Both the position numbers and the translations under genes were made by a program. Below the pieces are notes generated by a model. That model had not been told where the DNA came from. It saw only the letters and a program-made list of their open reading frames with translations, and made no database searches. Shown here piece after piece: positions 42,372 to 51,625 of a stretch of DNA of 64,000 nucleotides. Numbering within the stretch: position 1 is the first letter of the stretch; the number at the start of each line of letters is the position of its first letter. The DNA comes from Halopelagius longus. Its GTDB lineage: Archaea; Halobacteriota; Halobacteria; Halobacteriales; Haloferacaceae. The stretch spans positions 62,001 through 126,000 of the forward strand of contig NZ_FNKQ01000004.1 in NCBI RefSeq assembly GCF_900100875.1, read 5' to 3'.

Positions 42372-42539
42372 CGAATCCTCCGTCGGTACGCCGTCGAGCG
42401 CAAAAAATCCCGTTCGCCGTCTCGGGGACTGTTCGGCCGTAAACGTGACAGTAACCGAACTGCTGTCCCGGCCGGCCCGTGCGGGCGACGACGCCGCCGT
42501 CCCGAAGACTTAGGGCCGAATCGAGCGTCGTGGTAACTT

Positions 42540-42875
42540 ATGACAAAGGAGAGCGAAGCCCTCGCGTCCGCCGTCGAGGAGTTCCACGAGGAGGTTCCGC
42601 ACCGGTATCAGGTGTCGCTGACGATGTCGATGGAGACGCGCGAACGGGTGAGCGAGATACGCGACGAACTGAACGACGCCGTCGAGGACCGGCGCGTGAC
42701 GACGAACGACGCGATGCGAATCGCGTTGCTGGCGGCCTCGCGGTACCACGCGGTGGCCTCGGGCGACGTGTCCGAACCGGAGGCGGTGGACGAAGAGCAG
42801 TTGCTCCCGTTGGCGTCCGTGGTGCGTCGGGTCGTCGAGGAGGACGGACTCGGACCGGCGGCCTCGGAGGGGTGA
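42540..42875 (+). CDS. Small haloarchaeal protein, possible ribbon-helix-helix DNA-binding fold
   Basis: I do not recognise this 111-residue acidic protein by name. The stretch YQVSLTMSMETRERVSEIRD followed by TTNDAMRIALLAASRYHAV has the beta-strand plus two-helix rhythm of ribbon-helix-helix proteins, so DNA binding is possible but unproven. The gene is divergent from the chaperonin at 42371 and ends 53 bp before the convergent formamidase stop. Confidence 0.65.
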   Translation: MTKESEALASAVEEFHEEVPHRYQVSLTMSMETRERVSEIRDELNDAVEDRRVTTNDAMRIALLAASRYHAVASGDVSEPEAVDEEQLLPLASVVRRVVEEDGLGPAASEG

Positions 42876-42927
42876 CGATATCGCGCTCACGGGTTTACCG
42901 CCAAAGAGAGGGGACAGCCGCGGTCGC

Positions 42928-44205
42928 TCACCCGAGTGGGTCGTCCGTGATGGGGACCTGTCCGAAGTCCTCGCCGTCGAACTCGCCGAGGGAGTCCGGA
43001 CTGATGTCGAACTCGAACACGTCCTTCGGGATACCGAGCGTCGAACAGGCGTTCGGAATATCGACGACGCCGCTCTGTTTCCCTTCGATGGGTGCCGTCC
43101 CGAGAATCATGTACGCTTGCTCTCGCGTGTATCCGAACTTCGTGAGGTAACTGATGGCTTCGAGGGCGGCGCGGCGGTAGGCGACGTGGGAGTCGATGTA
43201 CTTCTGTTCGCCGTCCTCCGTGACGGAGTAGCCCTCGAAGACGACGTAGTCGGAGAAGTTCGGCCCGCGGTGTCCCGGTTCGAAGATGGGGTGGTCGATG
43301 CCGAACTTCTCCATCCCGTCGTCCACCAACTCGAACTGCAGGTCCACGTACCCGGCCATCTCGATGGCGCCGCAGAACGTTATCTCGCCGTCGCCCTGCG
43401 AGGCGTGGATGTCGCCGATGCCGAACTTCCCGCCCTCGACGAAGACGGGGAAGTAGATGGTCGAACCGAGCGAGAGGTCCTTGATGTCGCAGTTACCGCC
43501 GTGTTCCCTCGGCGGGACCGTCCGCGCACCCTCCCGGGCGATTCGGTCCGCGGCGTCGCCCGTCGCCTCGCCGGGGAGGGCGCCGTCCTCGGTGGGCGGG
43601 TTCGCAACCGGCGGTTCGGACTCCCCCGTGGGGTGGTCGGGAATCGACTCGGGGTCCTCCCGGTGTCGGTCGATGAGTTCCTGTTCGCGCGTCGTCCACT
43701 CCTCTAACAGTTCCTCGGAGGGAGCCGTCCCGATGAGTCCGGGGTGTATCATCCCCTCGTAGCGGACGTTCGGGATGTGGCGCGACGAGACGTAGGTGCC
43801 GTCGATGTCCCAGATGGCCTTCGACGCGTCGGGGAAGTGGTCGGTGAGAAAGCCCCCGCCGTTCTGCTGGGAGAAGATGCCGGTGAACCCGTACTCCGAG
43901 CGTTCGTTCAGGGGGCCGATGTCCAGAAGCGTCACCTTCAGCAGGTCCCCCGGTTCCGCCCCCTCGACTTCGACCGGACCGCTCAGGTAGTGCACCTGAT
44001 TCAGGTCCACGTCGCGGACTTCGTTCGCGTTGTCGTTATCCCGTATCTGGCCGCCCGTCCAGTCGAGACACTCCAAGCGGACCGTCTCGCCGGGTTCGGC
44101 CGTGACGACGGGTTCGATTTCCGGGTGCCAGCGGTTGAACGGGTTGGCTCCCGGCTGTTCGTCGGGCGGTTCGTCGGTGTCTACCTCGAAATGTACGTCG
44201 GGCAT
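42928..44205 (-). CDS. fmdA: Formamidase/acetamidase family protein (FmdA-like)
   Basis: This 425-residue protein matches the FmdA/AmdA formamidase-acetamidase family: FNRWHPEIEPV and GETVRLECLDWTGGQI at the N-terminus, VHYLSGPVEVEGAEPGDLL, ASQGDGEITFCGAIEM with the putative metal and catalytic residues in the middle, and FGYTREQAYMILGTAPIEGK near the end. It hydrolyses formamide or acetamide to ammonia and acid. The start is ATG 44205; GAAAATTTTTAATA (RC of about 44251-44264) about 50 bp upstream looks like its promoter with a short leader. Formate or ammonia supply is the likely use. Confidence 0.92.
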   Translation of the reverse strand: MPDVHFEVDTDEPPDEQPGANPFNRWHPEIEPVVTAEPGETVRLECLDWTGGQIRDNDNANEVRDVDLNQVHYLSGPVEVEGAEPGDLLKVTLLDIGPLNERSEYGFTGIFSQQNGGGFLTDHFPDASKAIWDIDGTYVSSRHIPNVRYEGMIHPGLIGTAPSEELLEEWTTREQELIDRHREDPESIPDHPTGESEPPVANPPTEDGALPGEATGDAADRIAREGARTVPPREHGGNCDIKDLSLGSTIYFPVFVEGGKFGIGDIHASQGDGEITFCGAIEMAGYVDLQFELVDDGMEKFGIDHPIFEPGHRGPNFSDYVVFEGYSVTEDGEQKYIDSHVAYRRAALEAISYLTKFGYTREQAYMILGTAPIEGKQSGVVDIPNACSTLGIPKDVFEFDISPDSLGEFDGEDFGQVPITDDPLG

Positions 44206-44485
44206 TGGTAACTATCCTCACGCACTACGGCCACAGACAGCAGATCTCGTATTAAAAATTTTCGCGGTTAACGACAAAGTAGAACTCGTTTGTCGGACGA
44301 TAACTCGAAATCGTCCGTATGTATCCTCCGAAGTCCGGTATTAGTTTACTCTTGTCGGAGTGAACGCCCGGAGAGGATCGCCCGCGAGGACGGTGCGAGG
44401 GAGGAGTCCGACCGACGAACGCGAACGACGGGACGGGCGAAACGGCCGACGAGGGGTCGGCGGTTCGGCCGATACCGGAGACGGG

Positions 44486-44884
44486 TTACTGCCCGCCGTC
44501 GGTCGCTCGCTCCGCGACTTCGAAGAGGTCCTCGTACTCCGGGGGGAGTTGCGCTTTGACCTCCTCGAGTTCTCCCTCCGGAACCGTCTCGCTCACCACG
44601 TCGAGGACGGCCTGGGCGTGGTACGCCGCCTCCGACCGGTCTTCCCCCTCTCGTTCGACGACCCGGTCTACGAACTCGTCGTAGTCGAACTGCTGCCCGG
44701 ACTCCGCTTCGAGGAGGAACCGGTCTATCTCCATCGGTAACGGTGCAGCGAGGTCGCTCGCCTCGCCCCCTTCGAGGCGTTCGCCGAGCGTCGTCAGGAC
44801 CGCGCGCGTCGCTCGGGCCGCCTCGCCCGTAGAGCTCAGTTCGAGTTCGTTCTGCACCTGACCGAGAAAGCTGTCGTAGTCCAT
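44486..44884 (-). CDS. DUF2267 domain protein
   Basis: The 132-residue product reads as a DUF2267 protein: MDYDSFLGQVQNELEL at the start, RATRAVLTTLGERLEGGEA, then a second similar half with FDYDEFVDRVVEREG and AVLDVVSETVPEGELEEVKA. The two halves look like an internal duplication, as usual for the family. The ATG at 44884 is preferred to the longer frame starting at 45034. Function unknown; in haloarchaea such genes often sit near stress and central-metabolism genes. Confidence 0.85.
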   Translation of the reverse strand: MDYDSFLGQVQNELELSSTGEAARATRAVLTTLGERLEGGEASDLAAPLPMEIDRFLLEAESGQQFDYDEFVDRVVEREGEDRSEAAYHAQAVLDVVSETVPEGELEEVKAQLPPEYEDLFEVAERATDGGQ

Positions 44885-45032
44885 CGTGTTCACCCCCGTC
44901 CGAGCTAACGCCCGAGAATCAATAAACGCTGAGGCGAAACTCCGATATTCCGGTAGGATAGGTCGTCTCCGGTGATTTTCACTGCACCGAACGAACGGAG
45001 GATACACGGCCGTCCCGAGCCAACGTTCGGGC

Positions 45033-45494
45033 ATGCGAGTCGCAGTCGCGGGGACGTTCGGACCCCTTCACGACGGCCACCGGGCGCTCCTGCGCGCGGC
45101 ACTCGAACTCGGAGACGACGGCGTCGTGGTCGCACTCACGAGCGACGAACTCGCGGGCGCGGAGCGGACGCGGTCGGTTCCGCCGTACGACCGACGGGCC
45201 GACGACGTACGGGCGGAGATAGCCGACATGGACGAGTGGGGGCGCGACGTGAGCGTGCGACGACTCGCGGACGAACACGGGATAGCCACCGAGGACCCCT
45301 CCATCGACGCACTCGTCGTCTCCCCCGAGACGGTGCCCGAAGTCGAGACCATCAACGACGTTCGGCGGGAACGCGGGATGGACCCGATTCGGGCCGTCGT
45401 CGTCCCGTACGTCTACGCCGACGACGGTGAACGCATCTCCTCGACGCGCATCGTCCGCGGCGAGATAGACGAACACGGAAACGTCCGCAAGTGA
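45033..45494 (+). CDS. coaD: Phosphopantetheine adenylyltransferase (archaeal CoaD)
   Basis: This 153-residue protein is the archaeal type of pantetheine-phosphate adenylyltransferase, step four of coenzyme A synthesis. It has the nucleotidylyltransferase motif GTFGPLHDGHRAL (HxGH, near residue 7) and ERISSTRIVRGEI near the end, the second conserved motif. LVVSPETVPEVETIN in between is typical. The length matches archaeal orthologues. It is divergent from the DUF2267 gene. This is core housekeeping DNA, which argues that this part of the replicon is not purely accessory. Confidence 0.92.
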   Translation: MRVAVAGTFGPLHDGHRALLRAALELGDDGVVVALTSDELAGAERTRSVPPYDRRADDVRAEIADMDEWGRDVSVRRLADEHGIATEDPSIDALVVSPETVPEVETINDVRRERGMDPIRAVVVPYVYADDGERISSTRIVRGEIDEHGNVRK

Positions 45495-45554
45495 GAACGC
45501 CGGTCGGCCGCCGGCCGGCGAACGGACTTGTGAGAGAGCGTCGATAACGGAGCT

Positions 45555-45656
45555 ATGAGCGACGACCGGGGACGACGCCTCGGACTCGCGGCCGGGATTC
45601 TCGGTATCATCGTGTCGCTCCCGATAATCGCCCTCGGACTCGGAGGCGTCATCTGA
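45555..45656 (+). CDS. 33-residue single-helix membrane peptide
   Basis: A short frame after coaD begins at ATG 45555 and ends at TGA 45654-45656. The product starts MSDDRGRRLGLAAGI and continues with a hydrophobic run to LALGLGGVI-like residues (IVSLPIIALGLGGVI). A charged N-terminus followed by one helix is the pattern of genuine small haloarchaeal membrane proteins. It has a GGAG six bases before the start (GGAGCTATG). Function unknown. Confidence 0.55.
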   Translation: MSDDRGRRLGLAAGILGIIVSLPIIALGLGGVI

Positions 45657-45785
45657 GTAAGTGGGATCGAACCGGCGGATTCGCCCGCTGAAACGTCATC
45701 TCGCGGCGGTGGGGAGAAACTAGCGTTGTGTCAAGTACGATAGGGTTATCCGCTCATCTCTCCATTCTACAGGGGATTGACGGCT

Positions 45786-46499
45786 ATGTCTCAAACCGCT
45801 GATAGTAGAGTCAAAACGTTGCTGGTGTTCGTCACGACCGTCGTCGTGGGGTTCGTCCTCTTCGTCGTCCCCAACCTCTTTTTCGGAATCACGTGGTACA
45901 ACGGCGGTCTCACCGGCATCAATCTACTGCTGGTCGCACTCTTCCAGTTCACCACCGTCGGTGCGCTACTCTACGTGTCGCTGAACTATCTCGGGAAGGA
46001 CTTCCGAGAGATAGGTCTCACCTCGCGGAACTTGAGACGAGACGGCGTACTGGGACTGTCGATAGGGTTAGGCTGGGCGGCACTGCAGATGGGGTGGATC
46101 ATCCCGGCCACCGGCGGGGCAGAGAGGGCGGACGTAGCGCAGATGATCTCCGTGATGGACGGAACGACGGTCGTGGGTCTCCTCTCCTACGTGGCGTTGG
46201 GAGTAATCGGCGGCGGAATCACCGAGGAACTCTACAACAGAGGGTACTTCATCACCGTCCTCGGAGACACGTTCGAGAACCCGCGTATCGGGCTGTGGGT
46301 GGCCGCACTCCTATCGGTACTGTTCTTCAGCGTCGGCCACCTGCCGACGAACTCCGTAGAGTGGTTCGATATTTTAGTTCCCACTATCGCCTACACGCTG
46401 TTGTTCGTTTACACCGGCCGGTTAACCGCACCGATGGTAGCGCACGGAATTTACAATACGGCCAGCATCGTCCTGATATATCACTTTTACGTCGTGTGA
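45786..46499 (+). CDS. CPBP-family intramembrane metalloprotease
   Basis: The 237-residue product has about seven to eight hydrophobic segments and the CPBP (CAAX protease/bacteriocin-processing) motifs: EELYNRGYF near residue 150 (EExxxR) and FFSVGHLPTN near 182 with the His that binds zinc. The ATG at 45786 is used. The upstream AT-rich segment GTCAAGTACGATAGGG holds a possible promoter. Base composition here is slightly lower in GC than in the catabolic island. It may process prenylated or other membrane proteins. Confidence 0.9.
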   Translation: MSQTADSRVKTLLVFVTTVVVGFVLFVVPNLFFGITWYNGGLTGINLLLVALFQFTTVGALLYVSLNYLGKDFREIGLTSRNLRRDGVLGLSIGLGWAALQMGWIIPATGGAERADVAQMISVMDGTTVVGLLSYVALGVIGGGITEELYNRGYFITVLGDTFENPRIGLWVAALLSVLFFSVGHLPTNSVEWFDILVPTIAYTLLFVYTGRLTAPMVAHGIYNTASIVLIYHFYVV

Positions 46500-46634
46500 T
46501 TCGCACGTAGCCAGAGTACCGAATCGACCGGTTCTGGTTCAGAGACCACGAGGGTGCGGCAGAGATTGACAATCGTTTCGTCGGCGAGAGACCGCGCAGT
46601 AACTCCTTGTACGCGGTCGGACAGAGTGTTCTTC

Positions 46635-48911
46635 ATGATAGATAACAACGGCCGAGAGAACGAACGAGACGAGGGGCGGCGACACTCCCGTCGAACGGTC
46701 CTGCGGAGCGTCGGTCTCCTCGGCGCACTCGCGGGAACGGGCGCTCTCGCCTCGACGCCGGCGCGGGCGACGGACGAGGACGGCGGCTTTCGGTCCGCGG
46801 ACGGCGGGTCGCCGGGCCCCGGTCCGTCTCTCCTGTACGACGAACCGGTGACGGCGCCGCAGTTCGAGAACGAACCCCCGTGGAAGGCCGATTCGCTCCG
46901 CGTCGCCGGCACCGAGGCGTACGTCAAAGGGGAGTACCTCTATCAGGACTACGTCTACGACGACTACGGCGCCAACACGACGAACACGTCCGAACCGCCG
47001 CAACCGGCGCCGAACAGCGAGGACGCCTACGGGGAGAACGGGACGATGACGGGCGACGTCGTCTACCCGACCGACGAGGCGACCTACCGGCACAACGCGG
47101 CCGACTTGGTGGAGTTCCGCGCGACGCGCCACGAGGGGAAACTCCGGTATCGGTTCACCCTCAACACGATGGTGGAACCGGACGCCGCGGCGGTGGCTCT
47201 CGGCATCGACACCGGGGAGTCCGGCGGAACCGACGACTGGGGGTACGGAATCGGAACCCTCGGCGAACTCGGCCTGAATCACACGCTCGTGACGTGGGGG
47301 TCGGGCGCGGAACTCGACGGCGAGTCCGTCGAGTCGTCGGTTGACCTCGAACGGAACCAGATAGAGGTGACCGTCCCCCTCTCTCCGCCGAAGGACGCTA
47401 CGTGGCGGCACTACCTCGTCGCGGGTCTCTGGGACGGGGAGAACGAGCGGTTCACTCCCGTCCGAGAACTGCCGGACTCGACGCATCCGGGCGGTGCCCA
47501 CGGCGAGAACCCCCCGCCGGTGTTCAACGTCGGCTTCCGGTTCGACGAACCGGTCGGCGCGCCGAACGTGAATCGGGAGACCGGCGAGGTGGAGGAGACG
47601 ACCGAACTCGGTTCGCGCGGCATCGGCTACGGCCACTGGCGCGACCACGCGCAGGCGAAGGCACTCGCCGAGCGAGACGTCTCGGAGTTGCACGCGGACG
47701 TCGAGTTCGGGAAACTCGACAGTCGCGTCACCGACTGCCGAATCCCCGACTCCGGCTTCCTCACCTGCCTGTACTCGTCGCGGTACGACCTCGGGTCGGG
47801 GGTGGACGCCGAGAACGACGTGTTGCTCGGCCGCATCCAACCGTACGGGCTGTACGTGCCGGAGAGTTACGACGGCGACCCGACGGCGTTGCACCTCCAC
47901 CTCCACTCCCTCGGGTCGACGTACAGCGAGTACGCGGTCCTCAGTCCGAACCTCCTCCGCCAACTCGGCGAACAGCGCGATTCGTTGGTCCTGACGCCGG
48001 AAGGGCGCGGTCCGGCGGGATGGTACAACGACGAGGCCGAACTCGACGTGTTCGAGGCGTGGAACGACGCGGCCCACCGGTTCGCGGTCGACGAGGACCG
48101 CGTGACCGTCGGCGGATACTCCATGGGTGCGTTCGGGACGTTCCGCCTCGGCGGCCTCTATCCGGACCTGTTCGCCCGCGCGTTCGCCGTCGCCGGGGGC
48201 GCCTTCGAATCGGAGGCGTACGAGGCGAGCACCCCGAAGTACCTCGACGGATTCCGCAACCTCCCGGTGCGGATGTGGAACGGTTCGAACGACAAACTCG
48301 TCCCGGCGCCGGTCTACACGAGTACCGAACAGCGACTGCGCGAGTTGGAGTACCGTCACGAACTGGACGTCTTCCCCGGCTACGACCACTTCACGTTCGC
48401 GTTCCGCGACCAGTGGGGTCCGGCCCGCGACTTCCTCGGGACGTCGACGGTTCCAGAGTCTCCGGTTCGAGTCGTCTACCGTCCGATTCCCGCACAGGAC
48501 GCCGAGCAGTTCGACCTCGTTCACGACGGCGCGTACTGGGTCTCCGGCGTCCGGGTGGCGGACGGCGCGGCCGACGGGCGAGTCGACGTTCGCTCGCACG
48601 CGTTCGGCGAGGCGCCGCCGGTCGCGGTGAACTACGAACGCGAAGGGACGGAACCGGCGCCGCACACGAAGCACGGGACGGAGTGGACGGAACCGACGTC
48701 GGACCCGCCGAAGCGAAACGCGCTCTCGGCCGTCCTCGAACGGGTGAGCGAAGCCACCGTCTGGGTCGAAGAAGCGGGACTCGACCCGGCAGACCCGATA
48801 ACGCTGACCGTCGATTCGACCGACGCCGCGGCGGTCACGCTCGCGACGGAGCAGAAAGAGGAGACGGTCGAAGTCCCCTCCGGTCACACCGAGACGACGG
48901 TGACGTTGTAG
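46635..48911 (+). CDS. Secreted esterase/depolymerase-like alpha/beta hydrolase with Tat signal
   Basis: This 758-residue protein has a twin-arginine signal (HSRRTVLRSVG, Arg at 19-20) and a signal-peptidase site after STPARA (residue 45), with no lipobox, so it is exported folded and released. Residues about 80-350 form a beta-rich domain. Residues about 390-620 are an alpha/beta hydrolase: YGLYVPESYDGDPTAL, nucleophile VGGYSMGAFG (Ser near 494) and His in FPGYDHFTFAF near 582. The C-terminal 140 residues are a second beta-rich domain. This resembles secreted PHB depolymerase-like or feruloyl-type esterases. The substrate is not known. The ATG at 46635 is chosen; an in-frame frame to 46554 is possible. 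Confidence 0.82.
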   Translation: MIDNNGRENERDEGRRHSRRTVLRSVGLLGALAGTGALASTPARATDEDGGFRSADGGSPGPGPSLLYDEPVTAPQFENEPPWKADSLRVAGTEAYVKGEYLYQDYVYDDYGANTTNTSEPPQPAPNSEDAYGENGTMTGDVVYPTDEATYRHNAADLVEFRATRHEGKLRYRFTLNTMVEPDAAAVALGIDTGESGGTDDWGYGIGTLGELGLNHTLVTWGSGAELDGESVESSVDLERNQIEVTVPLSPPKDATWRHYLVAGLWDGENERFTPVRELPDSTHPGGAHGENPPPVFNVGFRFDEPVGAPNVNRETGEVEETTELGSRGIGYGHWRDHAQAKALAERDVSELHADVEFGKLDSRVTDCRIPDSGFLTCLYSSRYDLGSGVDAENDVLLGRIQPYGLYVPESYDGDPTALHLHLHSLGSTYSEYAVLSPNLLRQLGEQRDSLVLTPEGRGPAGWYNDEAELDVFEAWNDAAHRFAVDEDRVTVGGYSMGAFGTFRLGGLYPDLFARAFAVAGGAFESEAYEASTPKYLDGFRNLPVRMWNGSNDKLVPAPVYTSTEQRLRELEYRHELDVFPGYDHFTFAFRDQWGPARDFLGTSTVPESPVRVVYRPIPAQDAEQFDLVHDGAYWVSGVRVADGAADGRVDVRSHAFGEAPPVAVNYEREGTEPAPHTKHGTEWTEPTSDPPKRNALSAVLERVSEATVWVEEAGLDPADPITLTVDSTDAAAVTLATEQKEETVEVPSGHTETTVTL

Positions 48912-49017
48912 CGCCGGGCGGGGGCTACGACCGCCCGTTGGTTCCCCAAGTCGGCTGTGAGAACCAACGGGGACGCCGCTTATGTCGCCGCCGCGCCTAC
49001 GTCACACGATAGCACAG

Positions 49018-49647
49018 ATGTTCCGAGACAGAGCGGATGCCGGCCGGCAACTGGCGGAGGAACTCACAGAGCGCGGGGTCGAGGCGGACGTCGTTCTCGC
49101 GGTTCCGCGAGGCGGACTGCCGATAGGGCGACCCATCGCGAATAGACTCGGCGTCCCACTCGACATCATCGTCGCGAAGAAGATCGGCGCCCCGAACAAC
49201 CCCGAGTACGCCGTCGGGGCCGTCTCCAGTCAGGGCCACTTCTGGGTGAACGACGACGCCGTCGGGCCGGGCGGCGTGGACAGGGAGTACGTCGAATCCG
49301 AACGCGAGAGCGTCGAACGCGCCTCGCGCGAGAAAGCCGACCGGTACCGCGGCGACCGGCCGACGCCCGAGTTGCGCGAGAAGACGGTGGTGATAGCCGA
49401 CGACGGCGTCGCGACGGGCGGCACCGCGACGGCCTGCGTCAGGACCGTCCGCGAGGCGGGCGCGCGACGAGTCGTCCTCGCCGTCCCCGTCGGGTCGCCG
49501 CGGACCATCGACGAACTCGAAGCGGAGGCCGACGAGGTGGTCTGTCTGGAGACGCCGTCGAACTTCCGCGCCGTCGGGCAGTTCTACGACCGGTTCGGAC
49601 AGGTGTCCGACGAGGAGGCGATGACGTACCTCGAACGCGACTCCTGA
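49018..49647 (+). CDS. Phosphoribosyltransferase family protein
   Basis: The 209-residue product has the PRPP-binding motif TVVIADDGVATGGTA near residue 122 and the flexible-loop region around NPEYAVGAVSSQGHF. It resembles the stand-alone phosphoribosyltransferases that occur next to alpha/beta hydrolases in many genomes. The ATG at 49018 is preferred to one at 48982. The stop lies seven bases from the end of a convergent methyltransferase gene. Its acceptor base is unknown. Confidence 0.88.
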   Translation: MFRDRADAGRQLAEELTERGVEADVVLAVPRGGLPIGRPIANRLGVPLDIIVAKKIGAPNNPEYAVGAVSSQGHFWVNDDAVGPGGVDREYVESERESVERASREKADRYRGDRPTPELREKTVVIADDGVATGGTATACVRTVREAGARRVVLAVPVGSPRTIDELEAEADEVVCLETPSNFRAVGQFYDRFGQVSDEEAMTYLERDS

Positions 49648-49653
49648 CCGGCG

Positions 49654-50415
49654 TCACTTCACCGCGTGGAGGACGGACGGACCATCTCCGTCGAGTACCT
49701 CGACGCGTCCGAACCCGGCGGCCGAGAACGCGCGTTCGAGCGATTCCGGGTCGTGGAATCGTCCCTCGAACACCGTCCCCATGCGCGCCTCCGTCCCCCG
49801 TTTCTCGTCGGTGATGACGAACAGGTGCGTGGTCGTGTAGTGACCCTGCTCGGAGGTGAGCGCACACACGGAGCGCCGTTCGACGGCGTACCGGTCGGAC
49901 TCGACGGTTTGGAGGTTCGTACTCCCGTTCTCGACGTCGTCCGAGAGCGGTTGGAAGAAGGTGGCGAACGCGCCCCCGTCTCGAAGGCTCTCGTGGGCGT
50001 TCTCGGCGAACGATTCGAGATTCCGGTCGTCGGTCAGGTGGAGTAGACCGCCCATCAGAACCGCGACGTCGAACACCCGGCCCTCGTCGGCGGCGGACCA
50101 CGCCGTGAAGTCCGCCCGTCGAAGCGTCGCCGTCTCGACTTTCTCCTCGGCACGTTCGAGCATCGACTCGTTCGAATCGACGCCGAACACCTCGTCGTAC
50201 TCGCCTTCGATGCGCGCGAGGAGGGGTCCGGTTCCGCACCCGAACTCGAGAACGCGGGCGGTCTCCTCGGGGCTAAATCGCTCCAGTAAGCCGACCTGCG
50301 CCTCCCGGTCGAGAACCCGCGAGTGATAGAAGTCGTACAGTTCAGGGTACTCGTAGAAACTCCGCCGGCGGTGCGGGTTCTCGTTCACGTCGTCGATGAC
50401 CGCGGACAGATTCAT
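49654..50415 (-). CDS. SAM-dependent methyltransferase (class I)
   Basis: A 253-residue class I methyltransferase: motif I is VLEFGCGTGPLL near residue 58, VFGVDSNESMLERAEE follows, and DVAVLMGGLLHL is at motif IV. The C-terminal half carries FEGRFHDPESLERAFSAAG. The substrate is unknown. It runs convergent to the phosphoribosyltransferase gene, seven bases apart. Confidence 0.88.
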   Translation of the reverse strand: MNLSAVIDDVNENPHRRRSFYEYPELYDFYHSRVLDREAQVGLLERFSPEETARVLEFGCGTGPLLARIEGEYDEVFGVDSNESMLERAEEKVETATLRRADFTAWSAADEGRVFDVAVLMGGLLHLTDDRNLESFAENAHESLRDGGAFATFFQPLSDDVENGSTNLQTVESDRYAVERRSVCALTSEQGHYTTTHLFVITDEKRGTEARMGTVFEGRFHDPESLERAFSAAGFGRVEVLDGDGPSVLHAVK

Positions 50416-50509
50416 CCGTGCGGTGAACCGACCGCCGGAGACGACGTAAGCGTTCTTCGGGTGTGCGAACGACCCACATGTTTTTGCAGCTCTCCGTCGG
50501 GGGACGGCA

Positions 50510-51544
50510 TCACTCCGCCCGCGTTCGCGTCTCGGCCGTCTCGACGTAATGCTCGTTGAACAGTTGGACGAGTCGCTTGAACAGGCCGATGACTATCGGG
50601 CCGTAGAACAGGCCCATCACGCCGAAGGCGTACACGCCGCCGAAGACGCCCACGAGGATGACCGCGGAGTGGAGCGACGACCCCCTATCGACGACGTACG
50701 CCCGGAGATAGTCGTCGACGAGGGCGACGGCGGTGAGCCCGTAAGCGACCAAGAACCCCGCCGCGAGGAGACGCCCGTCGAGGAACAGATAGAGGGCGGC
50801 GGGCCCCAGAACCGCGGCGACGCCGACGATGGGGAGGAGAGCGAGGAACATCATCACCGCCGTCCAGAAGAGGACGTTCGAGATGCCGACGACGAACAGG
50901 CCCGCGCCCGCTACGATTCCCTGCACGACGGCGACCAGGACGTGCCCCTTCAGCACGGCCCACGTGGTGACGTACGCCTCGTCGGTGAGTTCCTCGGTTA
51001 TCTCCGCTTCCAGCGGCAGCATCCGTTTTATCCACGCGACGAGTCGGTCGCCGTCCTTGAGCAGGTAGTACAGCGAGAAGACGAGGAGGAGGAGGCCGAT
51101 GAACACGTCCGTCGTCGCGCTGACGATGTTCGAGATGTCGCCGACGAGGAGTTGCGCGACGCGGCGGGGCGCGTTCGCCAAGAACGATTGAAGCGGTAGT
51201 TCGACGCCGAGAGCGCTCTCTAACTGCCGCTGAAACTGTCCGCGCGCGAGTTCGTTCTCTATCGTCTGCGTGACTCGCGAGGGGTCGGTCGGTACCGCCA
51301 TCACCATCACGGCCACCGAGAGGGCCGTCGCGCTTAGCGCGCCGGCGACGAGAGCGAACGCCGATAACTGATCGCCGAGGCGGGGTTCGAGTCGCCGTTG
51401 AAGCGGGTACAGAACGAACGCCAAGAGGATAACCCCGAGGAGATACGACAGGAACGGTTTGATTATCGCGGCGACGAGAAGCGCGAAGAAGGCGAGCAAG
51501 ATAGCGAAGAAGACGCTCCGTGCGTCGATGTCGGAGCGAATCAC
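50510..51544 (-). CDS. AI-2E family transporter (YdiK/PerM-like)
   Basis: This 344-residue membrane protein has around eight hydrophobic segments and the AI-2E/PerM landmarks: RSVFFAILLAFFALLVAAII at the N-terminus, a long amphipathic middle (SRVTQTIENELARGQFQRQL), YYLLKDGDRL near residue 165 and LPIVGVAAVLGPAALYLF near 250, then LYGPIVIGLF-type residues (FYGPIVIGLFKRLVQLF) near the end. Substrates in the family range from autoinducer 2 to ions. It starts at ATG 51544; the upstream 390 bp holds a short tandem repeat. Confidence 0.9.
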   Translation of the reverse strand: MIRSDIDARSVFFAILLAFFALLVAAIIKPFLSYLLGVILLAFVLYPLQRRLEPRLGDQLSAFALVAGALSATALSVAVMVMAVPTDPSRVTQTIENELARGQFQRQLESALGVELPLQSFLANAPRRVAQLLVGDISNIVSATTDVFIGLLLLVFSLYYLLKDGDRLVAWIKRMLPLEAEITEELTDEAYVTTWAVLKGHVLVAVVQGIVAGAGLFVVGISNVLFWTAVMMFLALLPIVGVAAVLGPAALYLFLDGRLLAAGFLVAYGLTAVALVDDYLRAYVVDRGSSLHSAVILVGVFGGVYAFGVMGLFYGPIVIGLFKRLVQLFNEHYVETAETRTRAE

Positions 51545-51559
51545 GATCCCGACCTCCGA

Positions 51560-51625
51560 GTTCGTCTCCGTCTGAGTCCCGTCCGGTCGGGGGTTCGTCT
51601 CCGTCCGAGTCTCGTCCGGTCGGGA
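51560..51625. repeat. Two-copy 33-bp tandem repeat upstream of AI-2E gene
   Basis: Two near-identical 33-base units lie side by side, at 51560-51592 and 51593-51625. Each begins GTTCGTCTCCGTCYGAGT and contains GTCCGGTCGGG. A third partial unit (GGAGTCCG) follows. The whole gap 51545-51936 has no gene that I can support; a TATA box (CTTATAAATATTC, 51907-51919) at its right end belongs to the next gene. Confidence 0.7.

Noticed and set aside
46539-48887. A 782-codon antisense frame opposite the secreted esterase
   Set aside because: The plus-strand protein has a Tat signal and hydrolase motifs; the antisense product is Arg/Val-rich without recognisable domains.
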